Shown in pieces: positions 7,556-15,027 of a DNA stretch of 20,641 nt; the stretch's first letter is position 1; each line of letters starts with the position of its first letter. Both the position numbers and the translations under genes were made by a program. The notes beneath the pieces are model-generated. The model worked only from the letters and a program-made list of their open reading frames with translations, made no database searches and was not told the DNA's origin. Origin of the DNA: Actinomycetota bacterium (lineage in GTDB: Bacteria; Actinomycetota; Acidimicrobiia; Acidimicrobiales; Iamiaceae); NCBI GenBank assembly GCA_017882935.1, contig JADGOP010000004.1, positions 1 through 20,641 on the forward strand, written 5' to 3'.

Positions 7556-7975
7556 TCAGCCGCCGCCGGCGGAAGCTGCGAGGTAGGCCCGCCAGCCGCC
7601 GTGCGCGCTCACGTCGGGCGCACCGACGAGGGCGAACGGCTCGCAGATGAAGCCGGCCACGTCGCTTCCGTCGACCAGGGTGACGCGCCCGATGCCGAGC
7701 GGCGAGGGGATGCCGTCGACGAACGTCCCGAACGCGTCGGGGGTCAGCTCCCAGAGCTCGACCTCGATCTCGTGCCCCGGCTCGCCCGGCCCGACGCGCA
7801 CCAGCCCCGGCTTCGGTGGCGTGGTGTCGAGCGCGTGCATCCGGTAGGTGGCGGCGGTGTGCGTGACGGCCACCAGGGTGGCGCCGCGGTCGGTCAGCTG
7901 GTGGTTCAACGGCTGGCCCGACAGGTGGGCTCCGGCCACGGCGAGGCGCACCCGGCGGGGGTCGGCTGGCGTCAT
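7556..7975 (-). CDS. Stand-alone allophanate hydrolase C-terminal domain (AtzF_C-like)
   Basis: 139 residues, ATG at 7975. The sequence reads as the C-terminal domain of allophanate hydrolases: [80 protein letters not shown] and the closing GGWRAYLA. In the fused yeast enzyme this domain is reported to decarboxylate the N-carboxycarbamate made by the amidase domain. Here it is a separate gene convergent with the amidase gene, 30 bp between the two stops, and transcribed from the 70-bp region shared with cysS. No strong ribosome site precedes it. It lacks a matching TetR operator, so it may be expressed independently of the operon. The family is firm; its partnership with the adjacent amidase is inferred. 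Confidence 0.88.
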   Translation of the reverse strand: MTPADPRRVRLAVAGAHLSGQPLNHQLTDRGATLVAVTHTAATYRMHALDTTPPKPGLVRVGPGEPGHEIEVELWELTPDAFGTFVDGIPSPLGIGRVTLVDGSDVAGFICEPFALVGAPDVSAHGGWRAYLAASAGGG

Positions 7976-8045
7976 CGCCGCCAGTCAACCACGCAGGCCG
8001 GCGGGCGGACCCGGACCGTGCGGGGGGCCGGTAGCGTTGGCGCCC
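7976..8045. promoter_or_regulatory. Divergent intergenic region; leaderless cysS promoter
   Basis: This 70-bp region separates the AtzF_C-like gene (minus) from cysS (plus). TAGCGT at 8032-8037 is a -10-like box ending 8 nt before the cysS ATG, and no Shine-Dalgarno sequence lies between, so the cysS mRNA is probably leaderless. I could not identify the minus-strand promoter confidently. Confidence 0.5.
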
Positions 8046-9398
8046 ATGTTGCGCCTGTTCGACACCGCCAAGGGAGAGGTCGTCCCCTTCGAGACCCGCG
8101 AGCCGGGCCGGGTGTCGATGTACGTGTGCGGGCCCACCGTCTACGGGCCGCCGCACCTCGGCCACGGGCGCTTCTCGCTGGTGTTCGACGTGCTGCGCCG
8201 GTACCTGCTGTGGCGGGGCAACGACGTGGTCTACGTCTCCAACATCACCGACATCGAGGACAAGATCATCGCCCGCGCCGCCGAGCAGGGCGTCGACCCC
8301 GCGGCCTTCGCCCTCGAGCAGGAGGCCGTGTGGTGGGAGGTGATGGACGGCATCGGCGTGATGCGGCCCACGCACGACCCGCACGCCACCGCCTACGTCC
8401 CGGAGATGGTGGCGCTCATCGAGCGGCTCGTCGCGTCCGGTGCGGCCTACGAGACGTCCGACGGCGTCTACTTCCGTGCCGAGGTGGTCGCCGACTACGG
8501 GCTGCTGGCGCGGCAGTCGATCGACTCGCTGCGCGCCGGCGCGCGGGTCGAGGCCAACGAGGAGAAGCGGTCACCCATCGACTTCGCGCTCTGGAAGAAG
8601 GCCAAGCCCGGCGAGCCCTCGTGGCCGTCCCCGTGGGGCGACGGGCGTCCCGGTTGGCACACCGAGTGCGTGGTCATGTCGCTCGACCTCCTGGGTGAGG
8701 GCTTCGACCTCCACGGCGGCGGCCAGGACCTCTCGTTCCCGCACCATGAGAACGAGCGCGCCCAGGCGGTGGCCGACGGCAAGCGCTTCAGCACGCACTG
8801 GGTGCACAACGGGTTCGTCGAGGTCGAAGGCGAGAAGATGTCCAAGTCGCTCGGCAACTTCACCAACCTCAGCGACCTCGTCGCACAGTTCGACCCGCGT
8901 GCCTACCGTCTGCTCGTGCTGCGGGCCCACTACCGGTCGCCCATCGAGGTGAACGTGGCCTCGGCCTCCGACGCCTCCGCCGCGCTCGCGCGCCTCGACA
9001 CCTTCGCCCGCGCCGCCGCCAGGCTCCCCGTCGCGCTGCCCGACGACAAGGTGCTGGCGTCGTTCGTCGCGGCCATGGACGACGACCTCGACACGCCGGC
9101 CGCCATGGCCCTGCTGTTCGACACGGTGCGCCGGGCCAACACGGCCATCGACGACGGTCGCCTCGACGAGGCCGCGGGCCTGGCCGGCGCCGCCCAGGAG
9201 ATCGCCCGGGCCGTGGGCCTCCAGCTCCACGCCGAGGCCGGCGAGATCCCCGACGACATCGCCGCCCTCGCCCGCGCCCGCGACGAGGCCCGGGCCGCGC
9301 GGGACTGGGCCCGGGCCGACGCGGTCCGCGACGAGGTCCAGGCCGCGGGCTACGTGGTCGAGGACACGCCGAGCGGCACCGAGGTGCGCCCGGCCTGA
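8046..9398 (+). CDS. cysS: Cysteinyl-tRNA synthetase
   Basis: 450 residues, ATG at 8046. A class I aminoacyl-tRNA synthetase that charges tRNA-Cys in the cytosol. It shows the zinc-binding Cys28 in MYVCGPTVYGPPHLGHGR, where HLGH is the HIGH motif; the second zinc region HTECVVMS; the HGGGQDLSFPHHENERAQ block that supplies the His and Glu zinc ligands; and the KMSKSLGNF signature loop. A helical anticodon-binding region follows, ending in an Ala/Arg/Asp-rich stretch typical of CysS. The paralogue MshC (mycothiol biosynthesis) was considered, but the GPTVYGPPHLGH signature and full length fit CysS. A -10-like TAGCGT just upstream suggests a leaderless transcript. Not obviously linked to the nitrogen module. 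Confidence 0.96.
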   Translation: MLRLFDTAKGEVVPFETREPGRVSMYVCGPTVYGPPHLGHGRFSLVFDVLRRYLLWRGNDVVYVSNITDIEDKIIARAAEQGVDPAAFALEQEAVWWEVMDGIGVMRPTHDPHATAYVPEMVALIERLVASGAAYETSDGVYFRAEVVADYGLLARQSIDSLRAGARVEANEEKRSPIDFALWKKAKPGEPSWPSPWGDGRPGWHTECVVMSLDLLGEGFDLHGGGQDLSFPHHENERAQAVADGKRFSTHWVHNGFVEVEGEKMSKSLGNFTNLSDLVAQFDPRAYRLLVLRAHYRSPIEVNVASASDASAALARLDTFARAAARLPVALPDDKVLASFVAAMDDDLDTPAAMALLFDTVRRANTAIDDGRLDEAAGLAGAAQEIARAVGLQLHAEAGEIPDDIAALARARDEARAARDWARADAVRDEVQAAGYVVEDTPSGTEVRPA

Positions 9399-9407
9399 GC
9401 GGCCGCG

Positions 9408-9462
9408 CTTCTGGGGACGGAAATGCGCGCCACGGCCACATATCGGTCCCCGAAACGCGTGG
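9408..9462. repeat. 55-bp inverted-repeat element, decayed copy
   Basis: It begins CTTCTGGGGACGG and ends GGTCCCCGAAACGCGTGG. By hand alignment it matches the element at 15028-15082 without gaps at 46 of 55 positions, with differences confined to the inside of the hairpin. In this copy about 13 of 19 arm positions still pair, including the outer six. It starts 10 bp after the cysS stop. It resembles REP-like intergenic elements and could contribute to transcription termination, but no U-tract follows. Confidence 0.7.
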
Positions 9463-9473
9463 GACGGCGCGGC

Positions 9474-9525
9474 TTGAGTCGCGCGCGGAGTCTGCCTACA
9501 GTGGTGCGTGTTACCAGTCGGTAAC
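9474..9525 (+). promoter_or_regulatory. Promoter and palindromic operator of the acyl-CoA dehydrogenase gene
   Basis: TTGAGT (9474-9479) and TACAGT (9497-9502) are separated by 17 bp and form a good vegetative-type promoter. Right at the predicted start point lies the palindrome GTTACC-AGTC-GGTAAC (9510-9525), well placed for a repressor that blocks initiation. Fatty-acid genes in actinobacteria are commonly under TetR-family repressors; the regulator here is unknown and not adjacent. The leader is about 120 nt and contains a small TGTCCG-N3-CGGACA hairpin (9530-9544). Confidence 0.65.
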
Positions 9526-9630
9526 TTCGTGTCCGCCTCGGACATGGGCGCCAGGGAGACTCCGGAAGATCCGGCGGATCCGGCGCACCACCGGGGTCCG
9601 ATCTCCACCAGGCCCAGCGAGGTGCTTCGC

Positions 9631-10860
9631 ATGTCCGACTTTTCCCTGGCCCTCAACGAGGACCAGCTCCAGATCCAGAAGTGGGTCCACGACTTCGCCG
9701 AGACCGTGGTGCGCCCGGCCGCCGAGGAGTGGGACGAGCGGGAGGAGTTCCCGTACCCGATCGTCGAGGAAGCGGCCAAGATCGGCCTGTACAGCTTCGA
9801 CTTCATGGCCAACGCCCTGCTCGGCGACAGCACCGGCCTCACCCTGCCGCTCACGCTCGAGGAGCTGTTCTGGGGCGACGCCGGCATCGGCCTGGCCATC
9901 TTCGGCTCCGGCCTCGCGGCGGCGGGCATCAGCGGCAACGGCACCCCCGAGCAGGTCGTCGAGTGGGTCCCGCAGTGCTACGGCTCCCCCGACAAGATCC
10001 AGATCGGCGCCTTCTGCGTGAGCGAGCCCGACGCCGGCTCCGACGTCAGCTCGTTGCGCACCCGGGCCGTCTACGACGAGGCCAACGACGAATGGGTGCT
10101 CAACGGCACCAAGGCCTGGATCACCAACGGTGGCATCGCCGACGTCCACGTGGTGGTCGCCTCGGTCGAGCCCGAGCTCAAGGGCCGCGGTCAGGCCAGC
10201 TTCATCGTGCCGCCGGGCACCAAGGGCCTGTCGCAGGGCCAGAAGTACAAGAAGCTCGGCATCCGGGCCAGCCACACGGCCGAGGTCGTCCTCGACGACG
10301 TGCGCGTCCCCGGCTCCTGCCTCCTCGGTGGCAAGGACAAGCTCGACGAGAAGCTCGCCAAGGCGCGCGAGGCCAAGCTCAACCCCGGCATCGCCAGCGG
10401 CAAGCAGCCGGCCATGGCCACCTTCGAGGCCACCCGGCCGTCGGTGGCCGCGCAGGCCATCGGCATCGCCCGCGCCGCCTACGAGTACTCCCTCGAGTAC
10501 GCCAAGGAGCGCAAGGCGTTCGGCAAGCCGATCATCCAGAACCAGGCGATCGCCTTCATGCTCGCCGACATGATCACCGAGATCGACGCCGCCCGCCTGC
10601 TGGTGTGGCGTGCTGCCTGGCTCAGCCGCAACGGCAAGTACCAGAACGCCGAGGGCTCGCAGAGCAAGCTCAAGGCCGGTCGCGTCGCCGTGTGGACCAC
10701 CGAGCGCGCCATCCAGATCCTGGGCGGCTACGGCTACGTGCGCGAGTACCCGGTGGAGCGCTGGCACCGTGACTCCAAGATCTACGACATCTTCGAGGGC
10801 ACCGAGCAGATCCAGCAGCTGGTCATCGCCCGGGCCATCAGCGGCCTCCGCATCGAGTAG
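9631..10860 (+). CDS. Acyl-CoA dehydrogenase
   Basis: 409 residues; the ATG at 9631 (MSDFSLALNEDQ) has GAGGTG six bases upstream. In-frame upstream codons from 9508 are ignored because they fall within the leader, next to the predicted transcription start. It is an FAD enzyme that oxidises acyl-CoA to enoyl-CoA. Seen in order: the N-terminal helical domain (DQLQIQKWVHDFAETVVRP), the middle beta-domain signature GAFCVSEPDAGSDVSSLRT with WVLNGTKAWITNG, and the C-terminal domain with YAKERKAFGKPI, QILGGYGYVREYPVERWHRDSK and YDIFEGTEQIQ, whose Glu is at the usual catalytic-base position. Length is normal. An insertion of about 20 residues (GGKDKLDEKLAKAREAKLNP) precedes the C-terminal domain. Chain-length preference cannot be read from the sequence. 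Confidence 0.94.
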   Translation: MSDFSLALNEDQLQIQKWVHDFAETVVRPAAEEWDEREEFPYPIVEEAAKIGLYSFDFMANALLGDSTGLTLPLTLEELFWGDAGIGLAIFGSGLAAAGISGNGTPEQVVEWVPQCYGSPDKIQIGAFCVSEPDAGSDVSSLRTRAVYDEANDEWVLNGTKAWITNGGIADVHVVVASVEPELKGRGQASFIVPPGTKGLSQGQKYKKLGIRASHTAEVVLDDVRVPGSCLLGGKDKLDEKLAKAREAKLNPGIASGKQPAMATFEATRPSVAAQAIGIARAAYEYSLEYAKERKAFGKPIIQNQAIAFMLADMITEIDAARLLVWRAAWLSRNGKYQNAEGSQSKLKAGRVAVWTTERAIQILGGYGYVREYPVERWHRDSKIYDIFEGTEQIQQLVIARAISGLRIE

Positions 10861-10954
10861 CCCCAGCCCCCTCTCGCGTTGTCGACCCAACGGCAAGGGT
10901 GAACGTGAAGTCGTGGGCCGGGCCGCCGCCGGTGCGAGGGCTGCGAAGCATCCC

Positions 10955-10960
10955 TATGAT
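10955..10960 (+). promoter_or_regulatory. -10 box TATGAT before a leaderless GTG
   Basis: TATGAT ends 6 nt before the GTG at 10967, which puts transcription start on or next to the start codon. There is no clear -35 element and no ribosome site. It decides the start chosen for the membrane protein. Confidence 0.5.
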
Positions 10961-10966
10961 CCGGCG

Positions 10967-12418
10967 GTGCAAGCGGGCGTCGTGCATCGCACCGAGCGGC
11001 AGGTCGTGCTGGATCGCACCATCGTGGCGGCCCTCGTCCTCGGCCTCTTCGCGTTCTACGTCTCGATCCAGGCGGGCGTCCTGGTCAGCCGCGACGCCGA
11101 GACCATGGCGAGCGTCGGCCGCAACCTGTGGCTGCACGCCTCGCTGCACCGGCACCTGCATGGTCGTCCGAATTCGTGGTCGCCGTACGGCATCGGGGTG
11201 AGCCTGATGACGGTTCCCCTCTGGGCGTTGCAGCTCCACCTCGCCCCGCACGGCCAGGGCTGGGTCTCGTCGGGGAACGCGGTCGTCACCGCGGTGACGG
11301 GTGGGTTCCTCTACCGCTGCGGTGTCGAGGTGGGTTGGAGGCGCACCGTCGCCGTCATCACCGTCCTGGTGTTCGGGCTCCTCACGATGGCGCCGATGTA
11401 CAGCACCGAGATGTTCAGCGAGCCGGGGGTGACGCTCGGGGTCGTCGTCACCCTCCTCGGCCTGCTCCTCTGGTCGCGGCGTAGCCGGCACGGTCCGTGG
11501 TTGGTGGGAGTCGGCCTGGCGATCGCCGTGCTCTTCCGCACCGATTCGTACGCGACGGTCGTCGTCCCGAGCCTGGTGCTGGTGCCGCTGTTCGTCCCGC
11601 CACGCGACCTCCGCTCGACCGTGCGCCGCTGGCTGGCCCCGGTCGCCCTGCCCCTGGTCGTCGTCTCGGCGTGGACGCTCGTCTACAACGAGATCCGGTT
11701 CCGGACGGCGTTCGTCACCTCCTATGGCAGGGTCAGCTTCACGAACCCGCTGCCCGACGGCGTCTACCGCCTGGTCCTGAGCCCGGGGAAGGGCTTCTTC
11801 TGGTACGACCCCGTCCTGCTCGCGGGCGTGGTCGGGGTCGTGTTGCTGTACCGGCGACGACGCGCCGTCGCGACCACGATCGCGGTCCTCTCCGTCATTC
11901 GGGTGCTCGTCTTCGCGAAGTGGCCGTTCCCCGACGGGAGCGTGGCGTGGGGGCCGCGCTTCCTGCTCCCCCTGTGCGCGCTCCTGTCACTCGGCGTCGG
12001 TGAGGCCATCGCCCGCAGCGGGAACCTCACGAGGCGCAGGCGGCTCTGGGCGCGTGGCGCGATCGGGGTCCTGGGCGCCGCGAGCGCGTTCGTCAACGTG
12101 CTCTCGCTGTGGGTGCCGTACGAGCAGCAGCACCATGACTTCACGGCGTCGAACACGCTGCCGACCGACCACGCGCTCGCCCTCGTCGAGATCCAGCGAC
12201 GCCAGGCCCTCACGTTCAACCGGTGGTCGCACTCCCCGCTGCACTACGCCGTCACCCACCTCGCCCACGCCTCACGTGGCGGCGTCGGGTTCCCCCTTCG
12301 CTGGTGGCAGGGCGGTTGGTCGGTGCCCGGGATCACGGCGCTGGTGGTGGCCATCGCCGCGCTGTCCTTCGCGCTTCGGGCCGCCGGCCAGGAGCCGCGG
12401 GGGGTCGAGACGCCCTGA
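10967..12418 (+). CDS. Polytopic membrane protein, GT-C glycosyltransferase-like, function unknown
   Basis: 483 residues from GTG 10967, supported by the TATGAT box just upstream. About 11-12 hydrophobic segments are visible, from residues ~18-38 to the C-terminal segment near 455-475. An early extracytoplasmic loop contains SRDAETMASVGRNLW, an acidic D-E motif placed as in GT-C enzymes of the ArnT/PMT type. It is followed by SPYGIGVSLMTVPLWAL; later come LSPGKGFFWYDPVLLAG and WGPRFLLPLCAL, motifs that recur in uncharacterised actinobacterial membrane proteins of this class. A role in transferring sugar from a polyprenyl-phosphate donor to a cell-envelope acceptor is possible but unproven. 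No glycan genes lie nearby. It ends in a short hydrophilic tail. Confidence 0.75.
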   Translation: MQAGVVHRTERQVVLDRTIVAALVLGLFAFYVSIQAGVLVSRDAETMASVGRNLWLHASLHRHLHGRPNSWSPYGIGVSLMTVPLWALQLHLAPHGQGWVSSGNAVVTAVTGGFLYRCGVEVGWRRTVAVITVLVFGLLTMAPMYSTEMFSEPGVTLGVVVTLLGLLLWSRRSRHGPWLVGVGLAIAVLFRTDSYATVVVPSLVLVPLFVPPRDLRSTVRRWLAPVALPLVVVSAWTLVYNEIRFRTAFVTSYGRVSFTNPLPDGVYRLVLSPGKGFFWYDPVLLAGVVGVVLLYRRRRAVATTIAVLSVIRVLVFAKWPFPDGSVAWGPRFLLPLCALLSLGVGEAIARSGNLTRRRRLWARGAIGVLGAASAFVNVLSLWVPYEQQHHDFTASNTLPTDHALALVEIQRRQALTFNRWSHSPLHYAVTHLAHASRGGVGFPLRWWQGGWSVPGITALVVAIAALSFALRAAGQEPRGVETP

Positions 12419-12450
12419 GGTCGATCCGCTCGTCCTCTGAGGTCGATCCG
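12415..12450. repeat. Tandem 14-bp direct repeat
   Basis: CTGAGGTCGATCCG occurs at 12415-12428 and 12437-12450, spaced by 8 bp. The first copy contains the stop codon of the membrane-protein gene (TGA 12416-12418). Function unknown; it may be a duplication remnant. Confidence 0.6.
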
Positions 12451-12784
12451 CCGGCCGCAGCGCGCATGGCGGATGTCACGGACCTGTCGGCCATCCCTCC
12501 ACGGGTCGGTGGGCGTAGTCCCCTTCCAACTGTGCCGGCATCGGAGTCGGCGCGGAGCCCAAGGGAGATGACGCGTGGCGACGGTGGGGCCGATCGACGC
12601 GGGGCCCACGCCGTTCTCGGCGGGGTTGGTACGACCCGAGCGTGCCAACCCCGCACAGAAGGGCGTGGGCATGAGCCCGCCGGGGCGTGGCGGCGGAGCA
12701 GGTCCGGGACACCGCGTGACGTACGGTCCCGGATCGGTGAGACTGGCGGTCGACCTGGTCGCACTCTTCGAGCGGAGGAAGTGG
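12419..12784. other. Gene-free interval of 366 bp with repeats
   Basis: No convincing gene is seen on either strand. It holds a 14-bp direct repeat (CTGAGGTCGATCCG at 12415-12428 and again at 12437-12450, 22-bp period) and a 67-bp hairpin at 12604-12670. Reading frames through it are short and follow the symmetry of the hairpin. A weak -10-like TACGGT at 12722-12727 may serve the phosphatase gene. Confidence 0.6.
12604..12670. repeat. 67-bp imperfect inverted repeat (long hairpin)
   Basis: Outer arms 12604-12617 and 12657-12670 pair at 13 of 14 positions, starting GCCCACGCC and ending GGCGTGGGC. After a 2x2 internal loop, inner arms 12620-12633 and 12641-12654 pair at 13 of 14 (14 with one G-U), closing on a 7-nt loop. 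It lies between two plus-strand genes and has no U-tract. It could be a REP-like mobile unit, a structured RNA or a terminator. Confidence 0.7.
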
Positions 12785-13306
12785 TTGCGAGTGATCTACC
12801 TCGTACGGCACGGCAAGGCGGGCAGCCGCTGGGAGGGTCCTGACGACCGTTTGCGCCCCCTGAGCCCCAAGGGCCGACGCCAGGCCGAGATCCTGGCCGG
12901 CTGGCTCGTCCCGCCCGACGAGGCGCCCGTGCTGTCGAGTCCCTACACCCGCTGCGTGGAGACGGTGAAGCCGGTCGCCACGAGGCACGGCCGGGAGGTG
13001 GAGGCCACCGACGTCCTGGCCGAGGGCGGTCCGGTCGAGCCCCTCCTCGAGCTGCTCGCCGCGGTCCCCGACGGGGCGGTGCTGTGCACCCACGGCGACA
13101 TGCTCGAGCTCGCCGTCGAGCAGCTCGTGGCCGGTGGCACCCGGGTGCAAGGGCCCGCCAGCTGGGAGAAGGGCGTGGTGTGGGCCCTGTCGCGCACGGG
13201 CACCGAGATCACCCAGGCCCGGGCCATCCCGCCGGCCAAGCCCAAGGCCAACTCGGGCGACGCCGATCCCGACGACTGGGACCTGCTCAGGGCGAGCGGA
13301 CGCTGA
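12785..13306 (+). CDS. SixA-like histidine phosphatase family protein
   Basis: 173 residues. I chose the TTG at 12785 because GGAGG lies 6 nt before it and the protein then begins in the family manner (M)RVIYLVRHGKAG. GTG 12791 is the alternative. Features of the phosphoglycerate mutase-like histidine phosphatase fold are the RHG catalytic motif near the N-terminus, LSPKGRRQAEILAGWL, SSPYTRCVETVKPVA and LCTHGDMLELAVEQL, whose His is the second catalytic histidine. Its size fits SixA-type phosphohistidine phosphatases; the real substrate could be a phosphoprotein or a small phosphate ester. The C-terminus is Asp/Ala-rich. It ends 8 bp before the SulP gene and is probably co-transcribed with it. 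Confidence 0.85.
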   Translation: MRVIYLVRHGKAGSRWEGPDDRLRPLSPKGRRQAEILAGWLVPPDEAPVLSSPYTRCVETVKPVATRHGREVEATDVLAEGGPVEPLLELLAAVPDGAVLCTHGDMLELAVEQLVAGGTRVQGPASWEKGVVWALSRTGTEITQARAIPPAKPKANSGDADPDDWDLLRASGR

Positions 13307-13314
13307 ACCAACCT

Positions 13315-15009
13315 GTGGCGGGCGCCAACGCCTCGCGGATCGAACGGTGGATCCCGGGGCTCCGGGCGGCGCGCAGCTACCAGCGACCCTGGTTGCGCTC
13401 CGACCTGGTGGCGGGCGTGGTGCTCGCCGCCATCCTCGTGCCGCAGGGCATGGCCTACGCCGAGCTGGCGGGCCTGCCCGCGGTGACCGGTCTCTACACG
13501 ACGGTGGCGTGCCTCGTGGCCTACGCCGTGTTCGGCCCGTCCCGGGTGCTCGTGCTCGGCCCGGACTCGTCGGTGTCGCCCCTGATCCTGGCCGCCATCA
13601 CGCCGCTGCTGCTGTCGGGCGGCAGCCCTGCCCGGGCCATCGAGCTCGCCGCGATGCTGGCCATCCTCGTGGGGCTCATCGAGATCGGGCTCGGCGTCGG
13701 CAAGCTCGGTTTCGTGGCCGACCTGCTGGCCAGCGAGGTGCAGGTCGGGTACATGAACGGCCTCGGCATCACCATCATCGTGGGGCAGCTGCCGAAGCTG
13801 TTCGGCTTCTCGACCGACGCCGATTCGTTCGTGGCCAAGGTCCGGGCCTTCGTCGACAACATCGAGAAGACCCACGGCACGACGCTCGTGGTCGGCCTGT
13901 GCGTGCTCGCCGTCCTGCTGGTGCTGCCCCGCTTCACCAAGCGGGTGCCCGCGGTGCTCGTGGCCGTCGTGGGCGCCACCGTGGTGTCGGCGGTGCTCGA
14001 CCTCTCGGCCAAGGGGGTGGCGACGGTGGGCTCGCTCCCGCAGGGCGTGCCGACCCCCACGGTCCCGTGGACCAAGGTCAGCGACGTGTGGCCGCTGGTC
14101 GTGGCCGCCGTCGGCATCACCCTGGTGTCGCTCACCGACACCATCGCCACGGCCACCAGCTTCGCGGCGCGGCGTGGCGACGAGGTGGAGCCCGACCAGG
14201 AGATGATCGGCATGGGCATGGCGAACATCGCGGCCGGGCTCTTCCAGGGCTTCGCGGTGTCGACGAGCGGCTCGCGCACGGCGGTCGCCGACCAGTCCGG
14301 CGCCAAGAGCCAGGTCTCGGGCCTCGTCGGGGCGGGCCTGGTGGTGCTGCTCCTGCTGTTCCTCAACTCGCTGCTCGCGGACCTGCCGCAGACCGCGCTC
14401 GCCGCGGTGGTCATCACCGCCGCCCTCTCGCTCATCGACGTGGGCGCGCTGCGCCGCTACTGGCGCATCCGGAAGGGCGCGCTCGTGCTGTCGTTGGTGG
14501 CGACGCTCGGCGTGGTGTTGCTCGGCGTGCTCCAGGGCATCGCCGTCGCCATCATCCTCGCGATCCTCATGTTCTTCCGCCGCAACTGGTGGCCGCACGG
14601 CGTGGTGCTGGGCCAGGTCGAGGGGCTCGAGGGCTGGCACAGCCTGCGGGCCTACCCCGACGCGGAGGAGCTCCCCGACATCGTCATCTACCGCTGGGAG
14701 GCGCCGCTGTTCTTCGCCAACGCGGGGGCGTTCCGTCAGCAGATCCGGCGCCTCGCCCGCGAGCGCGAGCCCGCGTTCATTGTGCTGCAGTGCGAGGCCA
14801 TGACCGACGTCGACGTCACCGCCGCCGAGATGCTCGAGCGCCTCGACGACGAGCTGAACGCCGCGGGCACGCACCTGGCGTTCGTCGAGATGCGCAGCCG
14901 GCTCCAGGACCTCACGCTGCGCTACGGCCTCCTCGAGACGCTCGACAAGGACCGCTTCTACCCCACGCTCGAGGTGGCGCTGCGGGAGCTGCAGGAGCCC
15001 GAGCCCTGA
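13315..15009 (+). CDS. SulP family anion transporter with STAS domain
   Basis: 564 residues, probably from GTG 13315; no strong ribosome site is seen, and closeness to the upstream stop suggests reinitiation. SulP (SLC26-like) membrane domain: the signature LVAGVVLAAILVPQGMAYAELAGLPAVTGLYT near the N-terminus, GPDSSVSPLILAAI, the LASEVQVGYMNGLGI region, and NIAAGLFQGFAVSTSGSRTAVADQSGAKSQVSG. About 10-14 membrane spans end at AIILAILMFFRRNWW. A cytoplasmic STAS domain occupies roughly residues 450-560, with DIVIYRWEAPLFFANAGAF and FIVLQCEAMTDVDVTAAEML. Members move sulfate, bicarbonate, chloride or dicarboxylates; the substrate cannot be told from sequence. Its neighbour is a SixA-like phosphatase and no sulfur genes are adjacent. 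Confidence 0.93.
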   Translation: MAGANASRIERWIPGLRAARSYQRPWLRSDLVAGVVLAAILVPQGMAYAELAGLPAVTGLYTTVACLVAYAVFGPSRVLVLGPDSSVSPLILAAITPLLLSGGSPARAIELAAMLAILVGLIEIGLGVGKLGFVADLLASEVQVGYMNGLGITIIVGQLPKLFGFSTDADSFVAKVRAFVDNIEKTHGTTLVVGLCVLAVLLVLPRFTKRVPAVLVAVVGATVVSAVLDLSAKGVATVGSLPQGVPTPTVPWTKVSDVWPLVVAAVGITLVSLTDTIATATSFAARRGDEVEPDQEMIGMGMANIAAGLFQGFAVSTSGSRTAVADQSGAKSQVSGLVGAGLVVLLLLFLNSLLADLPQTALAAVVITAALSLIDVGALRRYWRIRKGALVLSLVATLGVVLLGVLQGIAVAIILAILMFFRRNWWPHGVVLGQVEGLEGWHSLRAYPDAEELPDIVIYRWEAPLFFANAGAFRQQIRRLAREREPAFIVLQCEAMTDVDVTAAEMLERLDDELNAAGTHLAFVEMRSRLQDLTLRYGLLETLDKDRFYPTLEVALRELQEPEP

Positions 15010-15027
15010 CCCCCCCCGGGCCTCCGC

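Noticed and set aside
8046..9398. MshC (mycothiol cysteine ligase) instead of CysS
   Set aside because: The CGPTVYGPPHLGH signature, full length and C-terminal anticodon-binding part match cysteinyl-tRNA synthetase.
12575..12784. N-terminal extension of the phosphatase, or a small gene in the hairpin region
   Set aside because: The frame is open further upstream but reads through the hairpin and Gly/Pro-rich noise. The ribosome site GGAGG at 12774-12778 and family length fit the start at 12785.
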